Assembly: GCA_934162195.1 (NCBI GenBank)
Contig: CAKPHO010000007.1
Span: 1 to 60,660, forward strand
Direction of reading: 5' to 3'
Length of the DNA: 60,660 nucleotides
From: an uncultured Bacilli bacterium
Lineage (GTDB): Bacteria > Bacillota_I > Bacilli_A > RF39 > UBA660
In this document: in pieces, positions 14,322 to 22,021 of the stretch
Numbering within the stretch: position 1 is the first letter of the stretch
Layout of the letters: each line of letters starts with the position of its first letter
The notes under the pieces: generated by a model
Database searches by the model: none
Told to the model about the DNA's origin: nothing
Seen by the model: the letters and a program-made list of their open reading frames with translations, nothing else
Made by a program: the position numbers and the translations under genes

Positions 14322-15641
14322 CTAGATTTCTTCTTCTCCTTTATTTTTAAATTGTAAAATAATTGGAGTCCCTTCAAAATCAAAAGCTTCTCTTATTTTG
14401 TTTTCTAAATAACGTTCATATGAGAAATGTATTAAACCTTTACTATTAACTTGAATATTAAACGTTGGTGGTTTCGTTGAAACTTGTTTACTAAAATATA
14501 TTTTTAAGCGTTTACCCTTATAAGTTGGTGGTAAATTTAATGCATAAGCATCAGTTATAACATCATTAAGTAAACTTGTTCCTATTTTCTTATTTGTGTT
14601 TTGATAACATTTTAATACTTCAGGCATCAATGTATGAAGTCTTTTTTTAGTAAGTGCGGACAAGAAAACAATTGGTGCATATGGCATAAATTGAAAATTA
14701 TTTCTAATTTTAGTTGTAAATTCTTTTATCGCACCATCTTTATTATCAATTGTATCCCACTTGTTTACTACTATAACAACAGGCTTACCTGCTTCTATTG
14801 CATATCCAGCAATATGCTTATCATGTTCAATTATTCCCTCTTCAGCATTTATAACAAGTAAACAAACATCAGATCTATCTATTGCTTTTAAAGATCTAAG
14901 TAAACTATATTTTTCTACATTTTCATAGACTTTACCACGTTTTCTCATTCCAGCTGTATCAATAACTACATACTCTTCTCCATGGTAAGTAAATGGTGTA
15001 TCCACTGCATCTCTAGTTGTTCCAGCAACAGCAGAAACAATTGCTCTTTCTTCATTTAATATAGCGTTAACCAAACTACTTTTACCTACATTAGGTCTAC
15101 CTATTACAGAGAATTTTATAATTCCTTCTTTATACTCTTCTTCTATTTTTGGAAAATCTTTTACAATTGTAGTTAAAAGTTCATATATACCAATATTTTG
15201 CTCTCCACTAACTGTTAGATACTCTGAAAAACCAAGCTCATAAAAATCATATATATTATCACGAGATAAACTACTATCTACCTTGTTTATAACAACAATA
15301 ACCTTTTTACCAGATTTTAATAACATATCTCTTACTATTAAATCATTAGTTGTTATCCCTTCTTTACCATCTACAACGAAAAGAATAACATCAGCTTCAT
15401 CAATTGCTAAAGTAGCTTGAATCTTTATTTCTTCATTAAAAGATGCATCACTTATATCAATACCTCCCGTATCAATTAAATGAAAGGAATAATCTTCAAA
15501 TTTAACATTACCATAAACTCTATCTCTCGTTATTCCTGGAGTATCTTCAATAATTGATATTTTTTTACCAACTAATCTATTAAAAATAGTTGATTTACCT
15601 ACATTTGGTCTACCAACAAGCGCAACTACTGGTTTTTTCAT
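14322..15641 (-). CDS. der: Ribosome assembly GTPase Der (EngA)
   Basis: Der matures the 50S subunit and has two GTPase domains in tandem plus a KH-like domain. Both are visible in 439 residues: GRPNVGKSTIFN (10–21) with DTPGITRD, DTGGID and NKVD, then GRPNVGKSSLVN (about 182) with GTTRDAVD, DTAGMRKRGK and VNKWD. The KH-like end contains PPTYKGKRLKIYF. Its place upstream of spoIVA/hup is conserved in Firmicutes. Confidence 0.97.
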   Translation of the reverse strand: MKKPVVALVGRPNVGKSTIFNRLVGKKISIIEDTPGITRDRVYGNVKFEDYSFHLIDTGGIDISDASFNEEIKIQATLAIDEADVILFVVDGKEGITTNDLIVRDMLLKSGKKVIVVINKVDSSLSRDNIYDFYELGFSEYLTVSGEQNIGIYELLTTIVKDFPKIEEEYKEGIIKFSVIGRPNVGKSSLVNAILNEERAIVSAVAGTTRDAVDTPFTYHGEEYVVIDTAGMRKRGKVYENVEKYSLLRSLKAIDRSDVCLLVINAEEGIIEHDKHIAGYAIEAGKPVVIVVNKWDTIDNKDGAIKEFTTKIRNNFQFMPYAPIVFLSALTKKRLHTLMPEVLKCYQNTNKKIGTSLLNDVITDAYALNLPPTYKGKRLKIYFSKQVSTKPPTFNIQVNSKGLIHFSYERYLENKIREAFDFEGTPIILQFKNKGEEEI

Positions 15642-15684
15642 ACTACCACCTCTTTTTCTACACTATTATAACACATCATAAACT

Positions 15685-16194
15685 TTATACAAACAATTTT
15701 TTATTATTAATTAATTTAGCTTTATTTATAATTTTATAAGCTTCTTCTCCATATATAATTTTACTATTTTCTAAAATAAAACCCATATTTATATCTCCCA
15801 CAGTTTTTTTAGGAATAACATAAAAAGAATTATCATATTCATATATTTTACAATAATCTAAAACATTTTTATTTAACAAATAAAACTTATCTAACTTAAA
15901 AAGAAATTTCTCTTTTTTCATTATTCTTATCTTCATATCTATATGATCATCGTAAAAATCATAAAAATTCAGATCTTCTTTTTCTAATTTTAAAATAATA
16001 CCAAATAAATTATCTTGATATATATTTATATCATAAAAACCCTTTATTTCTATATCATAATACTGATTTAATTTTATAAACAAGCTTTTAAAATACTTTT
16101 CTAAATTATTTTTTAGTGAAAAACTATTTTTTTTCAAATAAAAATTATTTAAAAAAACTATTAACTTACCATCATCTAGTTTTTCTACCTTCAT
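15685..16194 (-). CDS. Hypothetical protein between engB and der
   Basis: No family is recognised. The 169-residue protein is Lys/Asp/aromatic-rich, starts MKVEKLDDGKLIVFLNNFYL, and appears soluble with alternating beta-type segments (YDIEIKGFYDINIYQDNLFG). There is no signal peptide or membrane helix. It lies between the two ribosome-assembly GTPases engB and der, co-directional with both. The MxVExLDDxxL...FL opening recalls the start of MecA-type adaptors, but the rest does not match well enough to say so. Confidence 0.7.
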   Translation of the reverse strand: MKVEKLDDGKLIVFLNNFYLKKNSFSLKNNLEKYFKSLFIKLNQYYDIEIKGFYDINIYQDNLFGIILKLEKEDLNFYDFYDDHIDMKIRIMKKEKFLFKLDKFYLLNKNVLDYCKIYEYDNSFYVIPKKTVGDINMGFILENSKIIYGEEAYKIINKAKLINNKKLFV

Positions 16195-16241
16195 AAAATC
16201 ACCTATGTTATTTTATGAAATAATACTAATAATGAGATAAA

Positions 16242-16823
16242 TTAAATAGTTCTTTCTATTTTATTATGAATTTCATCTCGCCCTAACTTTGTAACATTTG
16301 AAAACATTATAAAGTCATCGCCAACAACCAAATCAAGTTCATCTAATATCATTGTTCTTTGCTTTTGTTGTAATGTAATACCAATTTTATCTGTTTTGGT
16401 TGCTACTATCGTAACAGGAATCTTATAATGTTTTAAATAATTATACATCATTAAATCATCACTAGTTGGTTTGTGACGAAAATCAATTAACATAAATACT
16501 TGTTTCAAATTTTTTCTACCTGTTAAATAATCTTCCATCATTAAACCAAACTTTTTTTGTTTTGCTTTATTTAAGTTAGCATATCCATACCCGGGTGCAT
16601 CCACTAAATAAAATGAATCATTAACTAAATAAAAATTAATCGTCTGTGTTTTCCCTGGATTAGCAGATGTACGAGCAAAATTCTTTCTACTAATAATCGT
16701 ATTAATGAAACTACTTTTACCAACATTAGAACGACCTACAAGTAAAAACTCAGGCTTTTCATCAGTTGGATATTGACTACGTCTCACCGCACTAATAGCT
16801 AAATTAACACTCTTTATTTTCAT
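16242..16823 (-). CDS. engB: Ribosome biogenesis GTPase EngB (YsxC)
   Basis: A single-domain GTPase of about 193 residues for 50S assembly. Motifs are LLVGRSNVGKSSFIN (G1), NPGKTQTINFY (G2), VDAPGYGYA (G3), ATKTDKI (G4) and FSNVTKLG (G5), with the RRSQYP opening typical of the family. I choose the ATG at 16823, five bases after AAGGTGG; a GTG at 16832 overlaps that ribosome site. Confidence 0.95.
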   Translation of the reverse strand: MKIKSVNLAISAVRRSQYPTDEKPEFLLVGRSNVGKSSFINTIISRKNFARTSANPGKTQTINFYLVNDSFYLVDAPGYGYANLNKAKQKKFGLMMEDYLTGRKNLKQVFMLIDFRHKPTSDDLMMYNYLKHYKIPVTIVATKTDKIGITLQQKQRTMILDELDLVVGDDFIMFSNVTKLGRDEIHNKIERTI

Positions 16824-16889
16824 GTTTACCACCTTACTATTTTTGTGACTAATTAATTATAACATTATTGGTTGATATTGTCAAAATAG

Positions 16890-16915
16890 AAAAAACGAAC
16901 TATATATATAGTTCG
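16890..16915 (-). terminator. Terminator of tmRNA
   Basis: CGAACTATAT/ATATAGTTCG is a perfect palindromic stem followed by TTTTTTC on the minus strand, 15 bases beyond the tmRNA 3' end. Confidence 0.85.
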
Positions 16916-16929
16916 AATAATTATAAATT

Positions 16930-17270
16930 TGGTGGAGCTGAGGGGAATTGAACCCCTGTCCAAGCATCAATTCATATAAACGTCTACAAGTTTATTTAGT
17001 TAAACAATGTCCTAATAAATAAAGTAACTAACAACAAATTTATTAGTAAGCTTATATAATTCATTATTACTTATAAGCATCATAATAATATATCCTACTA
17101 AATCGAGCCTCTTATTATCCCGTAGGAGAAGATAAATAAGAAGCGCCTTCTAAATCTATTAAGCGAAAGCTAATTCGTTTCTGTTTCCAGTTATTTTTTT
17201 GTTGCACTTAACGTGTGCCTCCGACTTGCAGTTCATAATCCATAACACCTGTCGAAGCCAAAACAGCCCC
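16930..17270 (-). ncRNA. ssrA: tmRNA
   Basis: On the minus strand the 5' end GGGGCTGTTTTGGCTTCGAC and the 3' end with a T-arm (GGTTCAATTCC) and CAGCTCCACCA form the alanyl-tRNA-like domain. The CCA is encoded. The reading frame in the middle ends GGA AAC AGA AAC GAA TTA GCT TTC GCT TAA, so the proteolysis tag ends NRNELAFA. The best resume codon by position gives a tag near NKKITGNRNELAFA. TATAAT (about 17279–17284) precedes the 5' end. Its partner SmpB is at 21581–22021. Confidence 0.95.
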
Positions 17271-17295
17271 AGATATATGTATTATAACACATATT

Positions 17296-17823
17296 TTATA
17301 ATTTTCTACCACTTTTTGTAATTTCATCTTCTTCCGTTAAATTATTGTGAAATGTATTTGCCTTTACAAATTTATTACCACTAATAGTCTTAGAAACTAC
17401 CTTCTGCTTTTTTTGCATCTTGGTTTTGTTAATATTATTAACTGCGGTATCCCTTATTTTTAACCAATATTCATTGTTATAGGCTCTTTCTAACGCTGCA
17501 GTATCAGCTAACTTGAAAAGACTATATGTAAATAAAGAGAACCCCCCTAATCCTCCACAAAACATTGCCATAAAGTCTATTAATAGAAAATCAGCCAAAT
17601 AACAACCTAAAAACAAGCTTATAGAATATATCATAGCAAAAGAACAAATTTTAGCACCAAACTTATAAAATTTTGAGTTCTTTAAGTGACTATGACTTTC
17701 TGATAATGCATTACTCATATATTTTTTTACATAATCTTGATTTCTAGGAATAGATAATTCATTATCATCAAATTCCATTTTTATAAACTCATCATCTAAA
17801 GTAATTTTTTTAATTTTATTCAT
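17296..17823 (-). CDS. Small membrane protein with two helices
   Basis: No family is recognised. From the ATG at 17823 the product has about 175 residues: a ~55-residue N-terminal cytoplasmic part (EFIKMEFDDNELSIPRNQDY), two adjacent membrane helices (FGAKICSFAMIYSISLFLGC and FLLIDFMAMFCGGLGGFSLF), and a basic C-terminal tail (TKMQKKQKVVSKTISGNKF). GGGTG lies six bases before this ATG; an in-frame ATG 15 bases upstream lies before that site. A strong promoter is at 17841–17869. The tmRNA promoter lies just past its stop. Confidence 0.75.
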   Translation of the reverse strand: MNKIKKITLDDEFIKMEFDDNELSIPRNQDYVKKYMSNALSESHSHLKNSKFYKFGAKICSFAMIYSISLFLGCYLADFLLIDFMAMFCGGLGGFSLFTYSLFKLADTAALERAYNNEYWLKIRDTAVNNINKTKMQKKQKVVSKTISGNKFVKANTFHNNLTEEDEITKSGRKL

Positions 17824-17840
17824 AAATAACACCCACATTA

Positions 17841-17869
17841 ATTTTAATATATATTTGTAATTATGTCAA
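17841..17869 (-). promoter_or_regulatory. Promoter of the two-helix membrane protein
   Basis: On the minus strand TTGACA (17869–17864), 17 bases, then TAAAAT (17846–17841). The -35 overlaps the T run of the upstream terminator. Confidence 0.75.
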
Positions 17870-17891
17870 AAAAAAGAAGCATTAAGCTTCT
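17868..17891 (-). terminator. Terminator of the 493/626/83-residue protein operon
   Basis: agaagc–attaa–gcttct forms a stem followed by eight T on the minus strand, overlapping the stop of the 83-residue gene. Confidence 0.85.
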
Positions 17892-18133
17892 TCTGGTGCA
17901 TCTAAATATTTTAATAATAAATCTAACAACTTAGTATCATTAACCCTACTAAAATATGATTTACCATCTTTTTTTGTTTCTTGCATTACATAAAACTCAT
18001 TTGTAAAGTCTTCTCCGTCAGGTGTAGTTTTAACTGTCATAAAGTAACTATTTCCTTTATATACAGCTTGTTTTAAAACAAAATACTTTTCATTTTCACT
18101 AAATTTAATAATTTTATTAGTTCTATTTTCCAT
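17882..18133 (-). CDS. DUF1292-like small protein
   Basis: The 83-residue protein has the layout of DUF1292 proteins: repeated segments in which an aromatic strand (YFVLKQAVYKGNSYFMTVKT) is followed by an acidic turn and a second strand (FYVMQETKKDGKSYFSRVND), and a closing helix. The family has no defined biochemical role. It ends an operon with the coiled-coil protein nine bases upstream. The family call is by pattern only. Confidence 0.6.
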   Translation of the reverse strand: MENRTNKIIKFSENEKYFVLKQAVYKGNSYFMTVKTTPDGEDFTNEFYVMQETKKDGKSYFSRVNDTKLLDLLLKYLDAPEEA

Positions 18134-18142
18134 ATTTACCTC

Positions 18143-20023
18143 CTAACGTGTCTTTCCACTTTGTATTTCATCAAGCCATTGATTATTATCATGATCGAAT
18201 GTTATTTCGCCACCCATAAATTCCTCTAAAGCTTTTTTTATTTCTTCTGGAGTTCTTGTTGCAGAAGAAGGTTTAGTTTCTTCATCTTTTTTTTCTAACT
18301 CTACTTCGGCTTGTCCATTTTCATCATAATTTTTCAATTCAGCACCATCAGTCTTTTTACCAACTTCATCTCCATGAGAAATAACAGTACTATCATTTAT
18401 ATTTCCACTTATAATGTCATCAAAACTTGCTACTGCTTCACCTTGATCTAATTTAACTGTTTCTGTTTCTTTTGTTGGCTCTGGGTCTGGTGTAACAGGT
18501 GTATCAGGCACATCTGGAGTTACTGGCGTATCAGGAATTGAAGGAGTATCTGGAGTTGAAGGGGTACTTGGTGTAGTTGGTCCTTTATCCTCATTTGTTG
18601 GAGCATCTACTTTAGGTGTTGAAGGTGTTTGATCATTTGATGGTGTTACTATAGTGTTATCTTTTGTATTTGGTGTTTCTACAATATCATTTGATTTTTC
18701 ATCTTCATTATCATCTACAGTTTGCGTATATGAAATATCCCTTGAATTATCTTCAATAGGTTTCGAAGGTGCTTTTGAATTACAACTATGTGCAAGAATT
18801 ACAATACCAACAGCTAAAGCTGCTGCAGTGATAATTTTTGCTTTTTTAGAGAACTTTCTCCATAAAGCAACAAATTTTTTATCTTTTTTCTTTTCTTTTA
18901 ATTCTTCTTTAGCCTCTTCAATTTCAGCTTCTCTCTCTTCATCCAAATCTGATGGATTTACAAGCAAACCTTCTATTTCATCATCATCTTTTTTCTCTTC
19001 ATCAACAGAAGTTTCACCTTCATTATCAGAATGACTACTTATATCTTCGAATTGAGGTTCAATTGGTGCGATAGGTGCAACAATTGTTGTATTATCGTCT
19101 TTCTTTTCTTCTTTAGTAGCTGGTTCGGCTTCTTCAAAGCTTTGTCCATATAAACCAACTAATGTATCTGATTTGTCTTCCTCTTTTTGTTGTTCAGGCA
19201 TTTCAACCGTTTTTTCTTCAACCTTTTCTTCTGTTGATTCAACTGTTTTTCCTGCAGAAATAGCAGCAATTAACTTATCAATCTCTTCGTTTGGATTATA
19301 AGTAATATATTCTTTTCTTGATTGTAAAGCAGCTAATCCTGATTTTAATCTAAATAATTCATCTTTATCTAATCTTAATTTGTGATTATCAATAGTCATT
19401 GGATGACTTTTTCTATCTTCTAATATTCTATTCAATCGTTCTTGTTTACCAATTATAACTTCTCTTTTACGATTATTTGCAGTAATTAACTCACCATAAT
19501 TTTGTAAATCTTGAACATATTCTGCTTTCATTTTTTCACATAAAGATACACGCTCTTTTTTTGCCGTTAATTCTGTTTGCAAATCAGTAAGTTCTTGATC
19601 AGTAAGTCTTATACCAATATTTTTTCTTACAGCTATTTCATTCTTTCTAAGTCTTCTTTCAATGGCAGCTATTTCAATATTTAATTCTTCAATTTCTCGA
19701 TTATAATCCGTAAATATATTTGTAGCTAATTCTTGTAAACTTTTATACTCAGCATCTTCACGATTTATAACCTCTAATTGATTAGCAAAAGATTCCTGTA
19801 GTAGTTCTACAGTCAAATCTCTTTCTTCATTTTCATCACTGTATTGATAATTATTTACATCTGCTATTTTAGCTTCTAATTTAGCAATTTGTTCACTGTA
19901 CTCATCAATTGCCTCATCAATTTCAGCAACTTCTGTATCAACATCATTTAAATTTCCAGAAGCAGGTGTTGAATTATGAGCTTTTAATTTTTTTAATTCT
20001 TCTAATATTTGTTCATTTGTCAT
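18143..20023 (-). CDS. Coiled-coil, single-pass membrane protein with Thr-Pro stalk
   Basis: No family is recognised. The 626 residues fall into five parts: a coiled coil (about 20–260, with EIDEAIDEYSEQIAKLEAKI and IEELNIEIAAIERRLRKNEI), an acidic low-complexity region, a very basic stretch (KEELKEKKKDKKFVALWRKF), one membrane helix (about 397–415, IITAAALAVGIVILAHSC), then an extracellular Thr/Pro/Asp stalk with repeats of TPxxPDTPVTPD type. A ~100-residue acidic C-terminus follows. The large coiled coil is cytoplasmic by the positive-inside rule. It lies 15 bases after the 493-residue surface protein and 9 bases before the DUF1292-like gene. It could tether the surface protein to an internal scaffold, which is inference. 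Confidence 0.75.
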   Translation of the reverse strand: MTNEQILEELKKLKAHNSTPASGNLNDVDTEVAEIDEAIDEYSEQIAKLEAKIADVNNYQYSDENEERDLTVELLQESFANQLEVINREDAEYKSLQELATNIFTDYNREIEELNIEIAAIERRLRKNEIAVRKNIGIRLTDQELTDLQTELTAKKERVSLCEKMKAEYVQDLQNYGELITANNRKREVIIGKQERLNRILEDRKSHPMTIDNHKLRLDKDELFRLKSGLAALQSRKEYITYNPNEEIDKLIAAISAGKTVESTEEKVEEKTVEMPEQQKEEDKSDTLVGLYGQSFEEAEPATKEEKKDDNTTIVAPIAPIEPQFEDISSHSDNEGETSVDEEKKDDDEIEGLLVNPSDLDEEREAEIEEAKEELKEKKKDKKFVALWRKFSKKAKIITAAALAVGIVILAHSCNSKAPSKPIEDNSRDISYTQTVDDNEDEKSNDIVETPNTKDNTIVTPSNDQTPSTPKVDAPTNEDKGPTTPSTPSTPDTPSIPDTPVTPDVPDTPVTPDPEPTKETETVKLDQGEAVASFDDIISGNINDSTVISHGDEVGKKTDGAELKNYDENGQAEVELEKKDEETKPSSATRTPEEIKKALEEFMGGEITFDHDNNQWLDEIQSGKTR

Positions 20024-20038
20024 CCTGTTACCTCCTTT

Positions 20039-21520
20039 TTATTTCTTTCTATTTCTATATTCTAATTTAACTTGATATCTTAAATCACTAGCATCTTCGA
20101 TTTCCTTTAAAGTATTAACTTGATAATTAGCAGCTTGGAAAGCACTAATTAATTCACTTTCAGAAACATAACCATCAGTAATAGCTTTCCATGTGTCGGC
20201 ACCATTAACCGCAGTTATCTTTTGATATTTTACTTTAATTCTACTTTCAATTTGTCTAGTACCTGAATAAGCTTTTGGTTGAGCTGTTTGATAATTACTC
20301 CAATTTCCCCAAACGCCATCGCTTGCTTTTGTAGCACCTGTTGAAGGAGCTGTAGCATAGTACTTATCAGTTACATTTGTAATTGTCTTAAACCATTTTG
20401 AAACTTTCGCTACAGTATTCTCATCTTTAATTAAACCACTTGCAGGAGCACTTTGATAATAAGTTTTTTCTCCTGATGCACTACTTGCATTACTTGGATA
20501 ATACTTCTTAGTTGTATAAGTACAAGTTTTTTTATCAGTACTTAAAGTACCTGTTGAACATGAAGCAGCACATATTGTCTGTGGTCCTCCTTGTGGTAAT
20601 GCTTCAGCACTTCCACTTTTTGGATCACCACATGTGTATGTCTTTCCACCATCCGGATTAATCCAATTTGCTCCTTTTGATGCACAAGTTTGTTGCTCTC
20701 CATTGCTATTCCATACATTTACTTTAGCAACATCACCTGTTGCAGTATTGTAACATAAGTATTGGAATGGTTGAGCCATAATTCTATTTTGTGAATCAAC
20801 AGTTGCTGTACCTGCTTTATACCACTTCCATCCATTTCCTACTGATTCAGATTCAGTATATTCACTTGATGGAGCACTTATATAGAAAGTATTTTCACTA
20901 TAATATTTTCTAGTTGTTGTTTTCCACTTATAAACTAAATCTCTATAACGATAGTATGTTGTTGATGAAATTGTTTTATAATTTAAACCTTTTATTTCAT
21001 CAGCCCATCCCTCTTCTTCTGTTGCTAAATTTTCTTTAGATACTTCTAAAGCTTCACCTTTAAAAGTAAATCTAACATCTGATTTATCTTTTACTAAATC
21101 ACTTTCAGTTCCTTCAGACCATTTTGTGAAATTATCATCTGCTAAAGTTGAACCACATTGTAATACTGGTAGATAGTGATAATTTCCACTTTCCAACTTA
21201 CAAACTTTAACATATGTTTTATCTTTATTACAATTACTGTATTTATCATAACTTAGTAATTCTTCTTCAACTAATGTACCTAATGTAACAGTTTTACATT
21301 CTCCAATAGCTTGTGGTAATAAAGACTCATCTGTTTGGTAATATTCCTTTCCTGCATTTAACAAATCATTTTCCATATCTCCACTAATTTTACTTCCGTT
21401 ACATCCTTTGATTAGTAAAAATATAATTAGCGCTAACACTAGTGCTCCTAAAACTATTAAAATAATTTTAGGCCAGTTTTTTTCTTCTCCTCTTTCTTTG
21501 TAATAACTTTCATCTGGCAT
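20039..21520 (-). CDS. Membrane-anchored extracellular protein with aromatic repeats
   Basis: The 493-residue protein has a short acidic cytoplasmic start, one membrane helix (about 18–40, KIILIVLGALVLALIIFLLI) and a pilin-like extracellular segment (LLNAGKEYYQTDESLLPQAI ... YLPVLQCG) shared with 4155–5243. The rest holds a Cys-rich insert (TCASKGANW, YTCGDPKSG, TICAASCSTG, KTCTYTTKKYYP) and at least three repeats built on Y-Y/I-x-(S/T)-AP-S followed by a W-x-W segment (FYISAPSSEY, YYQSAPASG, YYATAPSTG). It begins an operon with the coiled-coil and DUF1292-like genes. A role in surface contact is plausible but unproven. Confidence 0.72.
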   Translation of the reverse strand: MPDESYYKERGEEKNWPKIILIVLGALVLALIIFLLIKGCNGSKISGDMENDLLNAGKEYYQTDESLLPQAIGECKTVTLGTLVEEELLSYDKYSNCNKDKTYVKVCKLESGNYHYLPVLQCGSTLADDNFTKWSEGTESDLVKDKSDVRFTFKGEALEVSKENLATEEEGWADEIKGLNYKTISSTTYYRYRDLVYKWKTTTRKYYSENTFYISAPSSEYTESESVGNGWKWYKAGTATVDSQNRIMAQPFQYLCYNTATGDVAKVNVWNSNGEQQTCASKGANWINPDGGKTYTCGDPKSGSAEALPQGGPQTICAASCSTGTLSTDKKTCTYTTKKYYPSNASSASGEKTYYQSAPASGLIKDENTVAKVSKWFKTITNVTDKYYATAPSTGATKASDGVWGNWSNYQTAQPKAYSGTRQIESRIKVKYQKITAVNGADTWKAITDGYVSESELISAFQAANYQVNTLKEIEDASDLRYQVKLEYRNRKK

Positions 21521-21580
21521 AACAAATAACCTCCTTATTTACATAAATTATAGCATTATTCCATATATTTTTCAACGATT

Positions 21581-22021
21581 TTAAATATTATTCTTAAAAT
21601 CTTTTTGAATTTCTCTTTTTATGTCTCTTTCTTTAATACTTTCTCTCTTATCATAATTTTTTTTACCCTTACAAATACCAATTAATATTTTAAGTTTTCC
21701 TTTATTAAAATAAGCTTTTAAAGGTATTAAAGTATTACCACTTAAAGTTACCGCATCTCTCATTTTAAATATTTCTCTTTTGTTTAACAAAAGTTTTCTT
21801 GTTCTTGTTTCATCATGATTAAATATGTTTCCCTGTTCATACTTGCTAATATGCATGTTTAAAAGAAACGCTTCTCCATTTTTTATAATAGCATAACTAT
21901 CTTTTATATTAGCACCATTTTCTCTTATTGATTTTATTTCTGTTCCAGTTAAAACAATACCCGCTTCATACTCTTCTAAAACAAAGTAATCATGATATGC
22001 TTTTCTATTATTTATCTCCAT
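21581..22021 (-). CDS. smpB: SsrA-binding protein SmpB
   Basis: SmpB binds tmRNA and places it in the decoding centre of stalled ribosomes. The 146-residue protein has the family pattern NRKAYHDYFVLEEYEAGIVL, TGTEIKSIRENGANIKDSYA, ISKYEQGNIFNHDETRTRKL and KGKKNYDKRESIKERD. Its start overlaps rnr by 14 bases, the rnr–smpB pair of Gram-positives; ssrA is 4.3 kb downstream on the same strand. Confidence 0.97.
   Translation of the reverse strand: MEINNRKAYHDYFVLEEYEAGIVLTGTEIKSIRENGANIKDSYAIIKNGEAFLLNMHISKYEQGNIFNHDETRTRKLLLNKREIFKMRDAVTLSGNTLIPLKAYFNKGKLKILIGICKGKKNYDKRESIKERDIKREIQKDFKNNI

Noticed and set aside
16890..16915. CGAACTATATATATAGTTCG as an SOS operator
   Set aside because: Spacing is wrong for CGAAC-N4-GTTCG, and it is the stem of the tmRNA terminator with six T after it. 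The similar motif at 47151–47171 is the tRNA-Leu terminator.
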